Origin: Butyrivibrio sp. CB08
GTDB lineage: Bacteria > Bacillota > Clostridia > Lachnospirales > Lachnospiraceae
Assembly (NCBI RefSeq): GCF_003625485.1
Contig: NZ_RAIR01000003.1
Location: 186,001-250,000 of the forward strand
Direction of reading: 5' to 3'
Length of the DNA: 64,000 nucleotides
Shown: one piece after another, positions 25,559 to 33,835 of the stretch
Layout: every line of letters starts with the position of its first letter
Position numbering within the stretch: position 1 is the first letter of the stretch
Notes under the pieces: generated by a model
What the model saw: only the letters and a program-made list of their open reading frames with translations
Told to the model about the DNA's origin: nothing
Database searches by the model: none
Translations under genes and position numbers: made by a program

Positions 25559-26191
25559 ATGGCTAAGAGAGAATCGATACGAGTAATAACTACAAATGGA
25601 ACTGGTGAGATCGTGGAAAAGAAATCCCGGTTCATCGGTAATGTATTCGCAGTAAATTCGGCCCAGGAAGCCGAAGAGAAGATAGCAGAGATCTCCAAAA
25701 AGTACTGGGATGCAAGGCACAACTGCTATGCCTACGTGATCGGCGAAAACAGCGAGATCACCAAGTGCAGCGACAACGGAGAACCCTCCGGAACAGCTGG
25801 TAAGCCAATCCTCGAAGTCATAAATGGAGCAGGCCTTACCAATGTCCTTATCATCGTCACCAGATATTTTGGAGGAGTCCTTCTTGGAACCGGTGGCCTT
25901 GTCAGGGCCTACACCCAGGCAGCCCAGGCCGGCATTGCAGCATCTACCGTGGGAGAGCTTGTGTACTCCCAGAAGCTGACGCTGACGGTTGGGTACGATA
26001 AGGTTAACACCATCCAGTATTTCCTGGGGCAGAAGGGTATAAATATCAGTGACTCAAGGTATGCTGCGGATGTTCAATTCGACATTTGCGTCCGCGAATC
26101 TGACCTGGAACAGATAAAAAACGAACTTATCAGTAAATGTGAAGGCCAGATAACTATCTCTGAAGGAAATAAAGACTATTTCCTTCTATAA
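25559..26191 (+). CDS. YigZ/IMPACT-family protein
   Basis: The 210-residue protein matches the UPF0029/IMPACT family: KKSRFIGNVFAV near the N-terminus, the motif DNGEPSGTAGKPILEVI near residue 75, and ITRYFGG followed by LGTGGLVRAYT near 100-120. A ferredoxin-like C-terminal domain follows. Bacterial members bind RNA or ribosome-linked factors, and the exact role is unsettled. The start fits the family N-terminus. It lacks a Shine-Dalgarno site and lies 6 bases after an extended -10 box. Confidence 0.9.
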   Translation: MAKRESIRVITTNGTGEIVEKKSRFIGNVFAVNSAQEAEEKIAEISKKYWDARHNCYAYVIGENSEITKCSDNGEPSGTAGKPILEVINGAGLTNVLIIVTRYFGGVLLGTGGLVRAYTQAAQAGIAASTVGELVYSQKLTLTVGYDKVNTIQYFLGQKGINISDSRYAADVQFDICVRESDLEQIKNELISKCEGQITISEGNKDYFLL

Positions 26192-26224
26192 AATTAGGAC
26201 CGGGCTGAACAATTATTAAGAAAA

Positions 26225-26261
26225 AGACCTGAGAAGCATCGTGATGATGTATCTCAGGTCT
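26225..26261. terminator. Bidirectional terminator between yigZ and typA
   Basis: AGACCTGAGA pairs with TCTCAGGTCT and is followed by AATTTTTT on the plus side and by an A-rich stretch on the other. Confidence 0.85.
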
Positions 26262-26274
26262 AATTTTTTACATA

Positions 26275-28104
26275 TTATTTCTTGAATGATGCTCTCTTAC
26301 GAAGTGTAGGATCGAGGATTCTCTTTCTGATACGAAGGCTTGTAGGTGTTACCTCTAAAAGCTCGTCGTTGTCGATGAACTCGATGCACTGCTCAAGAGA
26401 CATGATCCTTGGTGGTACAAGACGAAGTGCTTCGTCTGAGGATGATGTTCTTGTGTTGGTAAGGTGCTTGGTCTTGCAGACATTAACCTCAACGTCCTCA
26501 CTCTTTCCGCTGGTTCCGATAACCATTCCTGAATATACCTTGTCACCAGTCTTGATAAAGAGCTGTCCTCTGTCCTGAGCATTGAAGAGACCGTAAGCTG
26601 TTGCCTCGCCGCCCTCGAATGCGATGACAGAACCTGTCTTTCTATAATTCATATCTCCCTTGTATGGAGCGTATCCGTCGAAGATTGTATTGATGATACC
26701 GTTACCCTTGGTATCTGTCATGAACTCACCTCTGTAACCGATAAGTCCTCTTGAAGGAATGTTGAACTCGATTCTTGTGTATCCGCCGTTACCAGCGCCC
26801 ATGTTTACGAGCTCACCCTTTCTCTCACCAAGCTTCTGGATAACACTTCCTGAGAACTCATCAGGAACATCGATGTAGCACTTCTCCATTGGCTCAAGCT
26901 TGTGGCCCTGCTCGTCTGTGTGGTAGATAACCTCAGCCTTGCTGACTGCGAACTCAAAGCCCTCACGACGCATGGTCTCAATAAGAACTGAGAGGTGAAG
27001 CTCACCACGTCCTGAAACCTTGAAGGTCTCTGTTGTATCTGTATCCTCAACACGGAGAGATACGTCTGTGTTGAGCTCTCTGTAAAGTCTGTCACGAAGG
27101 TGTCTTGATGTTACGTACTTACCTTCCTGTCCAGCAAGAGGTGAATCGTTAACGATGAAGTTCATTGAAATAGTAGGCTCAGAGATCTTCTGGAAAGGAA
27201 TAGCAATCTGGTTATCTACTGAGCAGAGGGTATCGCCGATCTTGAGATCCTCGATACCTGAAATAGCAACGATAGAACCGATCTTGGCTTCCTGAACCTC
27301 AACTCTTCCAAGTCCGTCATACTCATAGAGCTTACCGATCTTGGTCTTGATACGTCTGTCTGGCTCGTGGTGGTTAACTACTACAACCTCCTGGTTAACC
27401 TTAACGATACCGTTATCTACCTTACCTACACCGATACGTCCAACGTACTCGTTGTAGTCGATGGTGCTGATAAGTACCTGTGTGCTGCTGTCAGGATCTC
27501 CAACAGGAGCAGGGATGTAGTTGATGATCGTATCAAGGAGTGGCTTCATATCTGTGCCTGTCTCATCCAGTGAAAGGGATGAAGTACCAGCCTTAGCAGA
27601 AGCAAATACGAATGGGCAGTCAAGCTGATTGTCATCAGCGCCAAGGTCCATGAGAAGCTCAAGTACCTCATCGATAACATCATTTGGTCTTGCCTCTGGA
27701 CGGTCGATCTTGTTGATACAGACAATTACTGGAAGACCAAGATCCATAGCCTTACCAAGAACGAACTTGGTCTGTGGCATTGGTCCCTCGAAAGCGTCTA
27801 CAACAAGGATAACGCCGTTCACCATCTTAAGAACTCGCTCAACCTCTCCGCCGAAATCAGCATGGCCTGGAGTATCGATGATGTTGATCTTGATGTCCTT
27901 ATATGTGATAGCTGTATTCTTAGACATGATGGTGATTCCACGCTCTTTTTCGATATCGCCGGAATCCATAACACGCTCTACAACCTCCTGGCCTGCGCGG
28001 AATACGCCGCTCTGGCGAAGAAGACCGTCAACCAGAGTAGTCTTACCATGGTCTACGTGGGCGATAATAGCTACGTTTCTAACATCATTTCTAGTTTGTT
28101 TCAT
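26275..28104 (-). CDS. typA: Ribosome-associated GTPase BipA/TypA
   Basis: BipA is a translational GTPase of the EF-G class that acts in 50S assembly and stress growth. The 609-residue protein starts MKQTRNDVRNVAIIAHVDHG. G1 is AHVDHGKTT, G2 holds the RGITI switch, G3 is DTPGHADFGGE and G4 is NKIDRP. The C-terminal BipA-specific domain follows. I place the start 13 codons inside the longest open frame, because AGAGG lies before this Met and the conserved N-terminus begins there. It is a single gene facing away from the lysine riboswitch. Confidence 0.95.
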   Translation of the reverse strand: MKQTRNDVRNVAIIAHVDHGKTTLVDGLLRQSGVFRAGQEVVERVMDSGDIEKERGITIMSKNTAITYKDIKINIIDTPGHADFGGEVERVLKMVNGVILVVDAFEGPMPQTKFVLGKAMDLGLPVIVCINKIDRPEARPNDVIDEVLELLMDLGADDNQLDCPFVFASAKAGTSSLSLDETGTDMKPLLDTIINYIPAPVGDPDSSTQVLISTIDYNEYVGRIGVGKVDNGIVKVNQEVVVVNHHEPDRRIKTKIGKLYEYDGLGRVEVQEAKIGSIVAISGIEDLKIGDTLCSVDNQIAIPFQKISEPTISMNFIVNDSPLAGQEGKYVTSRHLRDRLYRELNTDVSLRVEDTDTTETFKVSGRGELHLSVLIETMRREGFEFAVSKAEVIYHTDEQGHKLEPMEKCYIDVPDEFSGSVIQKLGERKGELVNMGAGNGGYTRIEFNIPSRGLIGYRGEFMTDTKGNGIINTIFDGYAPYKGDMNYRKTGSVIAFEGGEATAYGLFNAQDRGQLFIKTGDKVYSGMVIGTSGKSEDVEVNVCKTKHLTNTRTSSSDEALRLVPPRIMSLEQCIEFIDNDELLEVTPTSLRIRKRILDPTLRKRASFKK

Positions 28105-28266
28105 AAATCTTTTACCTCTTATTATATGTAGAAAAAACTTCAACTAATTTCAAACTAACTGAGTATAACACGCGATTTTTACTTGTTCAACCAAAAATTT
28201 GATAAAAAAATAGCTCTTTTCCGGAAGGTTTATAGTGACTAATTCATAGGAAAAAATGCTAGTGGC

Positions 28267-28296
28267 TTGACAAGGGTTAATCTGGTGCGGTAGTAT
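28267..28296 (+). promoter_or_regulatory. Promoter of the lysine-riboswitch dap operon
   Basis: A perfect TTGACA (28267-28272) and TAGTAT (28291-28296) are separated by 18 bases. The riboswitch begins about 25 bases later. Confidence 0.8.
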
Positions 28297-28320
28297 TTAA
28301 AACAACCAAAAACGAATTAG

Positions 28321-28482
28321 ATAGAGGTTGCATATTTAAAGAGTAACTTTGTGGATGCACAGCAGCAGTAGAAACAAAGCGAAAGGTGAATGTGCCGAAA
28401 GGCCTGGCCTGGCTGAAGGCGGGTGCTTGGGCATGCAGTAAATAGCTGCATGACTGTCATCGCAAGATGGGGAGCTATCAAA
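28321..28482 (+). ncRNA. Lysine riboswitch (L box) aptamer
   Basis: The leader shows the conserved L-box blocks in the right order: GAGGTTGC then AGAGTAA, GAAAGGTGAATGTGCCGAAA, CTTGGGCATGCAGTAA, GACTGTCATCGCAAGATGG and GGAGCTATC. Lysine binding would stop transcription of dapA-dapB through the terminator downstream, as known for this class. Confidence 0.9.
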
Positions 28483-28522
28483 GATTCTTTACAAGGGTTC
28501 TATTTATTTGGAAGAATTTTTC

Positions 28523-28555
28523 TAGCTCATCTCTATAGGATTTGAGCTATTTTTT
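28523..28555 (+). terminator. Riboswitch expression-platform terminator
   Basis: TAGCTCA (28523-28529) pairs with TGAGCTA (28543-28549), followed by T6. It lies between the aptamer and dapA and is the likely lysine-controlled terminator. The dapA ribosome site (AAGGAGG) follows directly. Confidence 0.8.
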
Positions 28556-28575
28556 ATGTCAAAAAGGAGGAAAAC

Positions 28576-29466
28576 ATGGCAATTTTCAAAGGCGCAGGTG
28601 TTGCGATCGCAACTCCATTTAAGGCAAACGGTGAGGTCAACTACGATGAGTTTGCAAGACTCATTGAGTTCCAGATTGAGAACGGAACAGATGCCATCAT
28701 CGTCTGTGGTACAACAGGCGAGGCAGCTACAATGTCCGAAAGAGAGCATATGGATGTAGTCAAGTTCTGTATAGATAAGGTAGCAAAGAGAATTCCTGTA
28801 ATCGCAGGAACTGGCTCTAACTGCACAGAGACAGCAATCCAGCTTTCAAAAGAGGCTGAGGAATACGGAGCAGACGCTGTCCTTTCTGTAACACCTTACT
28901 ACAACAAGGCTACACAGGGTGGCCTTTACGCACACTTCTCAGCCATCGCCAAGGCTATCAATATTCCTATTATCCTTTACAACGTTCCAAGCAGAACTGG
29001 CTGCAACATCCTTCCTGAAACAGCAGTCAAGCTTGCCAGGGACCATAAGAACATCGTTGGAATCAAGGATGCTACAGGTAATATCTCACAGACTATCAAG
29101 ATGATGTCTCTTGCAGAGGGATGCATCGACCTCTACTCAGGTGATGATGACCAGATCGTGCCAATCATGTCAGTTGGCGGACTTGGCGTAATCTCAGTTC
29201 TTTCAAACATCGCGCCCAGACAGACTCACGAGATCTGTCAGAAGTGCCTTGATGGCGACTATGCTACAGCAAGAGAGCTTCAGTTCAAAGCATATCCACT
29301 GGTTAAGGCTCTTTTCTCAGAGGTTAACCCAATCCCTGTTAAGGCAGCTCTTAATATGGTTGGATTTGAGGCTGGCCCACTTCGCCTTCCTCTTACAGAG
29401 ATGGAGGATGCCAACAAGGCTCATCTTCGCGAAGAGATGATCCGCTACGGACTGGAGGTAAAGTAA
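28576..29466 (+). CDS. dapA: 4-hydroxy-tetrahydrodipicolinate synthase
   Basis: DapA condenses pyruvate with aspartate semialdehyde, the first step committed to lysine and diaminopimelate. The 296-residue protein has CGTTGEAATMS near residue 45, the Tyr in LYNVPSRTGCN near 137 and the Schiff-base Lys in VGIKDATGN near 162. An AGGAGG ribosome site precedes the ATG. The gene is under the lysine riboswitch and overlaps dapB by one base, so translation is likely coupled. Confidence 0.97.
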   Translation: MAIFKGAGVAIATPFKANGEVNYDEFARLIEFQIENGTDAIIVCGTTGEAATMSEREHMDVVKFCIDKVAKRIPVIAGTGSNCTETAIQLSKEAEEYGADAVLSVTPYYNKATQGGLYAHFSAIAKAINIPIILYNVPSRTGCNILPETAVKLARDHKNIVGIKDATGNISQTIKMMSLAEGCIDLYSGDDDQIVPIMSVGGLGVISVLSNIAPRQTHEICQKCLDGDYATARELQFKAYPLVKALFSEVNPIPVKAALNMVGFEAGPLRLPLTEMEDANKAHLREEMIRYGLEVK

Positions 29467-30221
29467 TGGTTAAAATGATCATGCACGGCTGCAATGGCAG
29501 AATGGGTCATGTGATCGCTGACCTTTGCAAGGCCGATGAAGCAATAGAGATCGTAGCAGGCGTAGACGCTTTCGGAGAGAGCACATACTCTTTTCCAGTA
29601 TTTAAAACCCTTGCTGAGTGCAATGTGGACGCCGATGTGATCGTAGACTTTTCAAGCGCGGCAGCAGTAGACGGACTTCTTGAGCACTGCGCAGCCGGGA
29701 ATATCCCTGTGGTTCTTTGCTCTACAGGTCTTTCAGATGAGCAGCTTAATAAGGTAAAAGAGACTTCTACTAAGGTAGCAGTTCTCAAATCCGCAAACAT
29801 GTCTGTTGGTGTCAATGCTCTTTTAAAGGTGCTTAAAGAGGTATCTCCTTTGTTCGCAGCTGCTGGCTTCGACATTGAGATTGTTGAGAAACACCATAAC
29901 CAGAAGCTTGATTCACCTTCAGGAACAGCTCTTGCTCTTGCAGACAGCATCAACGAGTCCCTTGGCAACGAGTACGACTACGTATACGACAGGAGCACAA
30001 GACGCGAGAAGCGCCCTGTTAAGGAGATTGGTATCTCGGCAGTAAGAGGTGGTACAATCGTAGGAGATCACGATGTGATCTTTGCTGGACAGGACGAGGT
30101 TGTTACCCTGTCACACAGAGCTTATTCAAGAGCAATTTTTGGAAAAGGAGCTATTGAAGCAGCTAAATTCCTGGCTGGTAAGGGCCCTGGAATGTACGAT
30201 ATGTCAGATGTTCTTGCCTGA
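29466..30221 (+). CDS. dapB: 4-hydroxy-tetrahydrodipicolinate reductase
   Basis: DapB reduces the DapA product to tetrahydrodipicolinate with NAD(P)H. The 251-residue protein has the nucleotide-binding start MHGCNGRMGHVI and the family signature EKHHNQKLDSPSGTA near residue 140. Its ATG overlaps the dapA stop by one base. It is followed 16 bases later by an unexpected HisA-type gene. Confidence 0.96.
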   Translation: MVKMIMHGCNGRMGHVIADLCKADEAIEIVAGVDAFGESTYSFPVFKTLAECNVDADVIVDFSSAAAVDGLLEHCAAGNIPVVLCSTGLSDEQLNKVKETSTKVAVLKSANMSVGVNALLKVLKEVSPLFAAAGFDIEIVEKHHNQKLDSPSGTALALADSINESLGNEYDYVYDRSTRREKRPVKEIGISAVRGGTIVGDHDVIFAGQDEVVTLSHRAYSRAIFGKGAIEAAKFLAGKGPGMYDMSDVLA

Positions 30222-30237
30222 TTAAGAAGGATCAGAT

Positions 30238-31011
30238 ATGCGATTTAGACCATGTATCGATATCCACAACGGAAAAGTTAAGCAGATAGTGGGCTCATCT
30301 CTTAGGGACGCTGGAGACAGAGCCAGTGAGAACTATGTCTCAGAGAGAGGAGCAGACTTCTATGCCAGAATGTACAAGGAAAAAGACCTTTCTGGCGGAC
30401 ACATCATTCTCCTGAACCCACAGGACAGCCCATACTACGAGATGACCAGGCAGCAGGCTAAAAAAGCTCTTTCTGCCGCTCCGGGATTTCTTCAGGTGGG
30501 AGGCGGTATTACTGACCAGAATGCAGCTGAGTTTATTGAAGCTGGTGCATCTCACGTGATCGTCACATCCTTTGTGTTTAAGAATGGAAGGATCAGCTAT
30601 ACCAATCTCAAGAAGCTTGTTAAGGCTGTGGGAAAAGAGAAGATCGTTCTTGATCTGTCCTGCAAGAAGAAGGATGATGACTACTACATAGTTACTGACA
30701 GATGGCAGAAGTTTACACAGGTTAAGCTCTCTGCGGAGACTATGGATGAGCTGTCACAGTACTGCGACGAGTTCCTTGTTCATGCAGCTGATGTTGAAGG
30801 GCTTCAGAACGGGATAGAAGATAGCGTGGCCAAGATCCTTGGCGCCTGGGGCAAAAGACCTGTCACCTACGCCGGGGGTGTTAAGAATATAGAAGATATC
30901 AAGAAGCTTAAGAAATACGGAAAAGGAAAGGTAGATGTCACTGTAGGTTCAGCGCTGGACCTGTTCGGCGGACACCTCTCCATGGAAGAAGTAATTAAAG
31001 CTTGTAAATAA
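30238..31011 (+). CDS. hisA: HisA, eukaryotic-type phosphoribosylformimino-AICAR ribotide isomerase
   Basis: The 257-residue (beta/alpha)8 protein fits the HisA form best known from yeast and plants, rather than standard bacterial HisA: it starts MRFRPCIDIHNGKVKQIVG, with HIILLN, LQVGGGIT near residue 86, VITSFVF near 112, HAADVEGL near 185 and TYAGGVKN near 215. The family carries out the Amadori isomerisation of ProFAR in histidine synthesis. It is the third gene after the lysine riboswitch and joined closely to dapB, while no other his gene lies in the window. Whether it serves histidine synthesis here or another sugar isomerisation is unknown. Confidence 0.82.
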   Translation: MRFRPCIDIHNGKVKQIVGSSLRDAGDRASENYVSERGADFYARMYKEKDLSGGHIILLNPQDSPYYEMTRQQAKKALSAAPGFLQVGGGITDQNAAEFIEAGASHVIVTSFVFKNGRISYTNLKKLVKAVGKEKIVLDLSCKKKDDDYYIVTDRWQKFTQVKLSAETMDELSQYCDEFLVHAADVEGLQNGIEDSVAKILGAWGKRPVTYAGGVKNIEDIKKLKKYGKGKVDVTVGSALDLFGGHLSMEEVIKACK

Positions 31012-31020
31012 GACGTCAAA

Positions 31021-31050
31021 AGAGCCATCTGACATATGTCAGATGGCTCT
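31021..31050. terminator. Perfect 30-bp palindrome after the HisA gene
   Basis: AGAGCCATCTGACAT and its exact complement form a 30-bp palindrome with no spacer. It has no T tract on either side. It probably ends or protects the dap-hisA transcript. Confidence 0.6.
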
Positions 31051-31146
31051 AGTGATTAATCATTGTTACAATCTTGCGAATTCAAAATAAATCTATTTTA
31101 GAATAAGGCACTTTGTAGTCTGATTAAATGCTTCAATCGCCGATAA

Positions 31147-31347
31147 TCAAAGCTTGTTTACGTTTACGGCCTGAGGTCCCTTTTCGCCCTGGATTACATC
31201 GTACTCAACAGAAGCGCCCTCTTCGAGAGACTTGAAACCTTCCATGTTGAGTCCTGAATAATGTACGAATACATCATTGCCAGCCTCGTCAGAGATGAAG
31301 CCGTAACCCTTCTGGTTGTTGAACCACTTAACAGTACCTTTGTTCAT
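31147..31347 (-). CDS. cspA: Cold-shock domain protein
   Basis: A 66-residue single OB-fold RNA/DNA chaperone. RNP1 is KGYGFI near residue 14 and RNP2 is VFVHY near 26. The family keeps mRNAs unfolded in cold or fast growth. A TGGAGG ribosome site precedes the ATG. The about 210-base AT-rich region upstream, to the divergent yerC gene, has no other gene and holds both promoters. Confidence 0.96.
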   Translation of the reverse strand: MNKGTVKWFNNQKGYGFISDEAGNDVFVHYSGLNMEGFKSLEEGASVEYDVIQGEKGPQAVNVNKL

Positions 31348-31560
31348 CGTAATACCTCCACAAAAATAAAAAAATAATCGTTCTGTTGTCTATGACAACA
31401 CATTTACGATATCACATAAAAGTGCAAAAGTAAAGAAATAATAAAAGTATTTAATCACTTTACTTTAAAAATTTAGCGTGATAAAATGTTTAAGTACCAT
31501 AGGAATGTTGACGATATTTAGTCACATTAAATTTAGCTAGTACGGAGGGTTTTTCATACA

Positions 31561-31848
31561 ATGAACAAGAAGATCAGAACAGATGCTGTTGACCATCTCT
31601 TTGATGCGATACTGTGCCTTCAGAATAAAGAAGAGTGCTACAGCTTTTTTGAAGATCTGTGCACTGTAAATGAGTTACTTTCTCTTTCTCAGAGATTTGA
31701 AGTTGCTTCAATGCTTAGAGACAAGAAGACATATCTCGAGATTGCAGAGAAGACTGGTGCATCTACAGCTACTATCAGCCGAGTAAACCGTTCACTCAAC
31801 TATGGTGATGACGGTTATGAGCTGGTATTTACAAGGATGCAGGACTGA
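31561..31848 (+). CDS. YerC/YecD-type TrpR-like regulator
   Basis: A 95-residue helical protein of the TrpR-like superfamily. The helix-turn-helix is MLRDKKTYLEIAEKTGASTA followed by TISRVNRSLNYG. The core LCTVNELLSLSQRFEVA is typical of the YerC/YecD family. The members are DNA-binding but their targets are mostly unknown, and tryptophan binding is not established. It is a single gene ending at a strong terminator. Confidence 0.9.
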   Translation: MNKKIRTDAVDHLFDAILCLQNKEECYSFFEDLCTVNELLSLSQRFEVASMLRDKKTYLEIAEKTGASTATISRVNRSLNYGDDGYELVFTRMQD

Positions 31849-31861
31849 TCAAAAAACAATA

Positions 31862-31902
31862 AAAAAGGCTGCTACTGATGATTCAGTAGCAGCTTTCTTT
31901 TT
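31862..31902 (+). terminator. Terminator after the yerC-type gene
   Basis: GCTGCTACTGA pairs perfectly with TCAGTAGCAGC around a 4-base loop, followed by TTTCTTTTT. The preceding A run lets it serve the convergent bactofilin gene as well. Confidence 0.92.
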
Positions 31903-31910
31903 GCTTAAAA

Positions 31911-32390
31911 TTACTTTTTATCGTCTTTCTTTTCTTCTTCTTTTTTGTCCTCAGCAGGCTTCTCTTCAGAAGCTGCTTCCTTATCGGCTGCTGCACGCTC
32001 TTTTGCAACTTCAGCGGAATTTTTCTCAACGCCTGTCATGTCGCACTGACCTGAGAATACAGCGTTCTCGTCGATGATGATGCCCTTGCATGTGACATCG
32101 CCGATTACCTTACCTGTATCGCTGATCTCAATCTTGCCCTGTGGGGCTGTGATGTTACCATTAACTTCGCCTGCGATATAGACGTTCATTGCTGATACTG
32201 TTCCGTTGATCTTGCCTTCCTGGCCTACAATAAGAGCTCCGCTTATTGTAACGTTTCCTTTTATTGTACCGTCGATTCTTGTGGAATCCTTGGTTGTAAG
32301 GGGGCCGTCAAGCACTGCGCCGGGACCGATGATGGTTCCTACCTGCTCAAGAGCTGGATCTAAAGTTGCGTCTTTTTTGTTTCCAAACAT
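31911..32390 (-). CDS. Bactofilin (polymer-forming cytoskeletal protein)
   Basis: The 159-residue protein has the central right-handed beta-helix of bactofilins, about residues 15-115, with repeating short strands (IDGTIKGNVTISGALIVGQE, INGTVSAMNVYIAGEVNGNI). The N-terminal part is short and the C-terminal tail is Lys/Glu/Asp-rich and probably disordered. Bactofilins polymerise without nucleotides and localise wall enzymes. It directly follows an M23-like gene (11 bases), with an AGGAGG ribosome site that overlaps that gene's stop, a pairing seen in other bacteria. Confidence 0.92.
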   Translation of the reverse strand: MFGNKKDATLDPALEQVGTIIGPGAVLDGPLTTKDSTRIDGTIKGNVTISGALIVGQEGKINGTVSAMNVYIAGEVNGNITAPQGKIEISDTGKVIGDVTCKGIIIDENAVFSGQCDMTGVEKNSAEVAKERAAADKEAASEEKPAEDKKEEEKKDDKK

Positions 32391-32401
32391 GATGAGTCCT
32401 C

Positions 32402-33184
32402 CTAACCGTTGATCTCAATAAGTTCTTCAGGATCGATGTATTGTTCGTCTTTTTGGATCTGATAGCCAAGCGTGGTATTTCCGTCGCCAATGACAAAAAT
32501 AATGTCTCCCTTATCTATAGCTGATCCCTCTGAAACCAGCGGATCTCCCTGATTTCTGTAAATTGACACGTAACCATTTCCATGGTCTATGGTTATCATA
32601 TTGCCAAATTTGGCATCTGTTGTCACTGTAAGGATAGTTCCTGAACCAGAAGCTATTACGCTGTTGCCTGCAGCTGATTCAAGAAGAACTATAGGATTGC
32701 CTGTGGCTGAATCCTTGTTGTCCTCTGTAAGCTTGGTGACCTTGGTCTCGTTAGGGTCATCAACTGCTGGGGTTAAGGATGCTGTTCCTGTGAGAGGGAA
32801 ACCTGTAGGTACTGCCAGGGTCTCGGCCTCTTCAGCTGAAATCTGTTCGTCCTCCAGCCTCTGATTGAGGGCTGCGCTCAGCTGCTGGACTTTTGTCTCA
32901 AGCTCATCATTGGAAGCCTCTAAGGTGCTGCTCTCCAGTGTGAGTTCATCAATCTGAGCCTTCTGCTGTGTTTCGATGGAACGAAGATTGGAAATGGTGA
33001 TGGCTGAATAAATGATGTAGCAGATGATCACAAGTGCAAGACCAAATGCTGTGTATGCAAGAACCTGCGTTTTGAAGTGATTCAGGTGCAGGCGCTTGGT
33101 GGAGCCATCAGAATCTCCGGATATAACCATAAAAGTATAATGCCTTTTGTGTCTGTGTTTTCTGGGCTTTTTATCTGCGCTCAT
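32402..33184 (-). CDS. M23/LytM-like membrane protein without zinc ligands
   Basis: The 260-residue protein has a basic cytoplasmic N-terminus, one membrane segment (about residues 30-55) and a coiled coil (about 65-115). The C-terminal LytM fold is seen in AAGNSVIASGSGTIL, FGNMITIDHGNGYVSIY and GSAIDKGDIIFVIGDG. The HxxxD and HxH zinc motifs of active M23 peptidases are absent: the usual HLH region reads LGYQIQKD. I infer a non-catalytic LytM protein like EnvC or NlpD that would recruit or activate a hydrolase. It is in one operon with bactofilin, so both may mark the same wall site. Confidence 0.82.
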   Translation of the reverse strand: MSADKKPRKHRHKRHYTFMVISGDSDGSTKRLHLNHFKTQVLAYTAFGLALVIICYIIYSAITISNLRSIETQQKAQIDELTLESSTLEASNDELETKVQQLSAALNQRLEDEQISAEEAETLAVPTGFPLTGTASLTPAVDDPNETKVTKLTEDNKDSATGNPIVLLESAAGNSVIASGSGTILTVTTDAKFGNMITIDHGNGYVSIYRNQGDPLVSEGSAIDKGDIIFVIGDGNTTLGYQIQKDEQYIDPEELIEING

Positions 33185-33301
33185 ATTAACCTCCGACTAA
33201 CGCACTATTTTACCATATCTCATCAGTTAATGGCAAGTTTACTAAAAAACGCGGCATTATGATGCTTTTTGTAGTGCAATTTACTTCCGCCTCTCTATCC
33301 A

Positions 33302-33757
33302 TGCCCCTCTCCCGATCCAACCCGCCGCCCCAAGCCTATAGAAATTTACTTTTGAGTCTTGCGAGAGAGCTGCCCGGTTCATGAGCTGCGACATCTTGCT
33401 CTGATGTTCTTTTTCAGGTCAAATGTCTGAGTCTCCTTCCGGGGCGCCACCGTATCTTCCCGTTTTCTCACTACCTGCAAACGAAACTTTTCCATGATGC
33501 TCAGGTCGATTTTCCTTGATTACGCTTGCTCATGATATTCGCAAGCGCTAGAAAATCGACCTGTGAGCATCAGGAAAATGACGTTTGCAGCTAATGATTC
33601 GAAACCAGGAAGATACGGTGGCGCCTCGGAAGGAGGCGAGTTTTTTGACCGCAGAACATCAGAGCAAAGGGTCGCAGCCATGAACTTCAGCGACGGAGCG
33701 ACGAAAAAGAGATTTTTATAGGCTTGGGGCGGCGGGTTGGATTGGGAGAGGGCGGGG
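33302..33757. repeat. Large imperfect palindrome of about 455 bp, non-coding
   Basis: The left half (33302-33514) and the right half (33551-33757) are inverted copies. Perfect outer arms of 26 bases lie at 33315-33340 and 33717-33742. A 28-base block with one mismatch lies at 33433-33460 and 33608-33635. The inner arms carry GATGCTC and AGGTCGATTTTC, and around the centre CGCTTGC (33523-33529) pairs with GCAAGCG (33541-33547). Several other blocks match in the right order with small gaps. No convincing gene is inside. It fills the gap between the GH94 gene and the M23-like gene. The flanking 33185-33301 holds the start-side region of the M23-like gene, without other features. Confidence 0.9.
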
Positions 33758-33773
33758 GGCTTAACAGGAAAGT

Positions 33774-33812
33774 AAAACCGCCAAGGCACATTGGGTATGC
33801 CCTGGCGGTTTT
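33774..33812. terminator. Terminator after the cellobiose phosphorylase gene
   Basis: AAAACCGCCAAGGCA pairs with TGCCCTGGCGGTTTT, with one mismatch, and is flanked by T runs on both strands. It ends the minus-strand GH94 gene. Confidence 0.88.
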
Positions 33813-33835
33813 AGGGTGTGTGATATTTTTAAGGA

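Noticed and set aside
28144..28266. A gene between typA and the lysine riboswitch
   Set aside because: The stretch is AT-rich and has stops in all frames. It holds only divergent promoter sequence.
33520..33789. An 89-codon open frame inside the large palindrome, minus strand
   Set aside because: It exists because the palindrome has few stops in that frame. It has no ribosome site, no recognisable protein features, and it spans the inverted arms.
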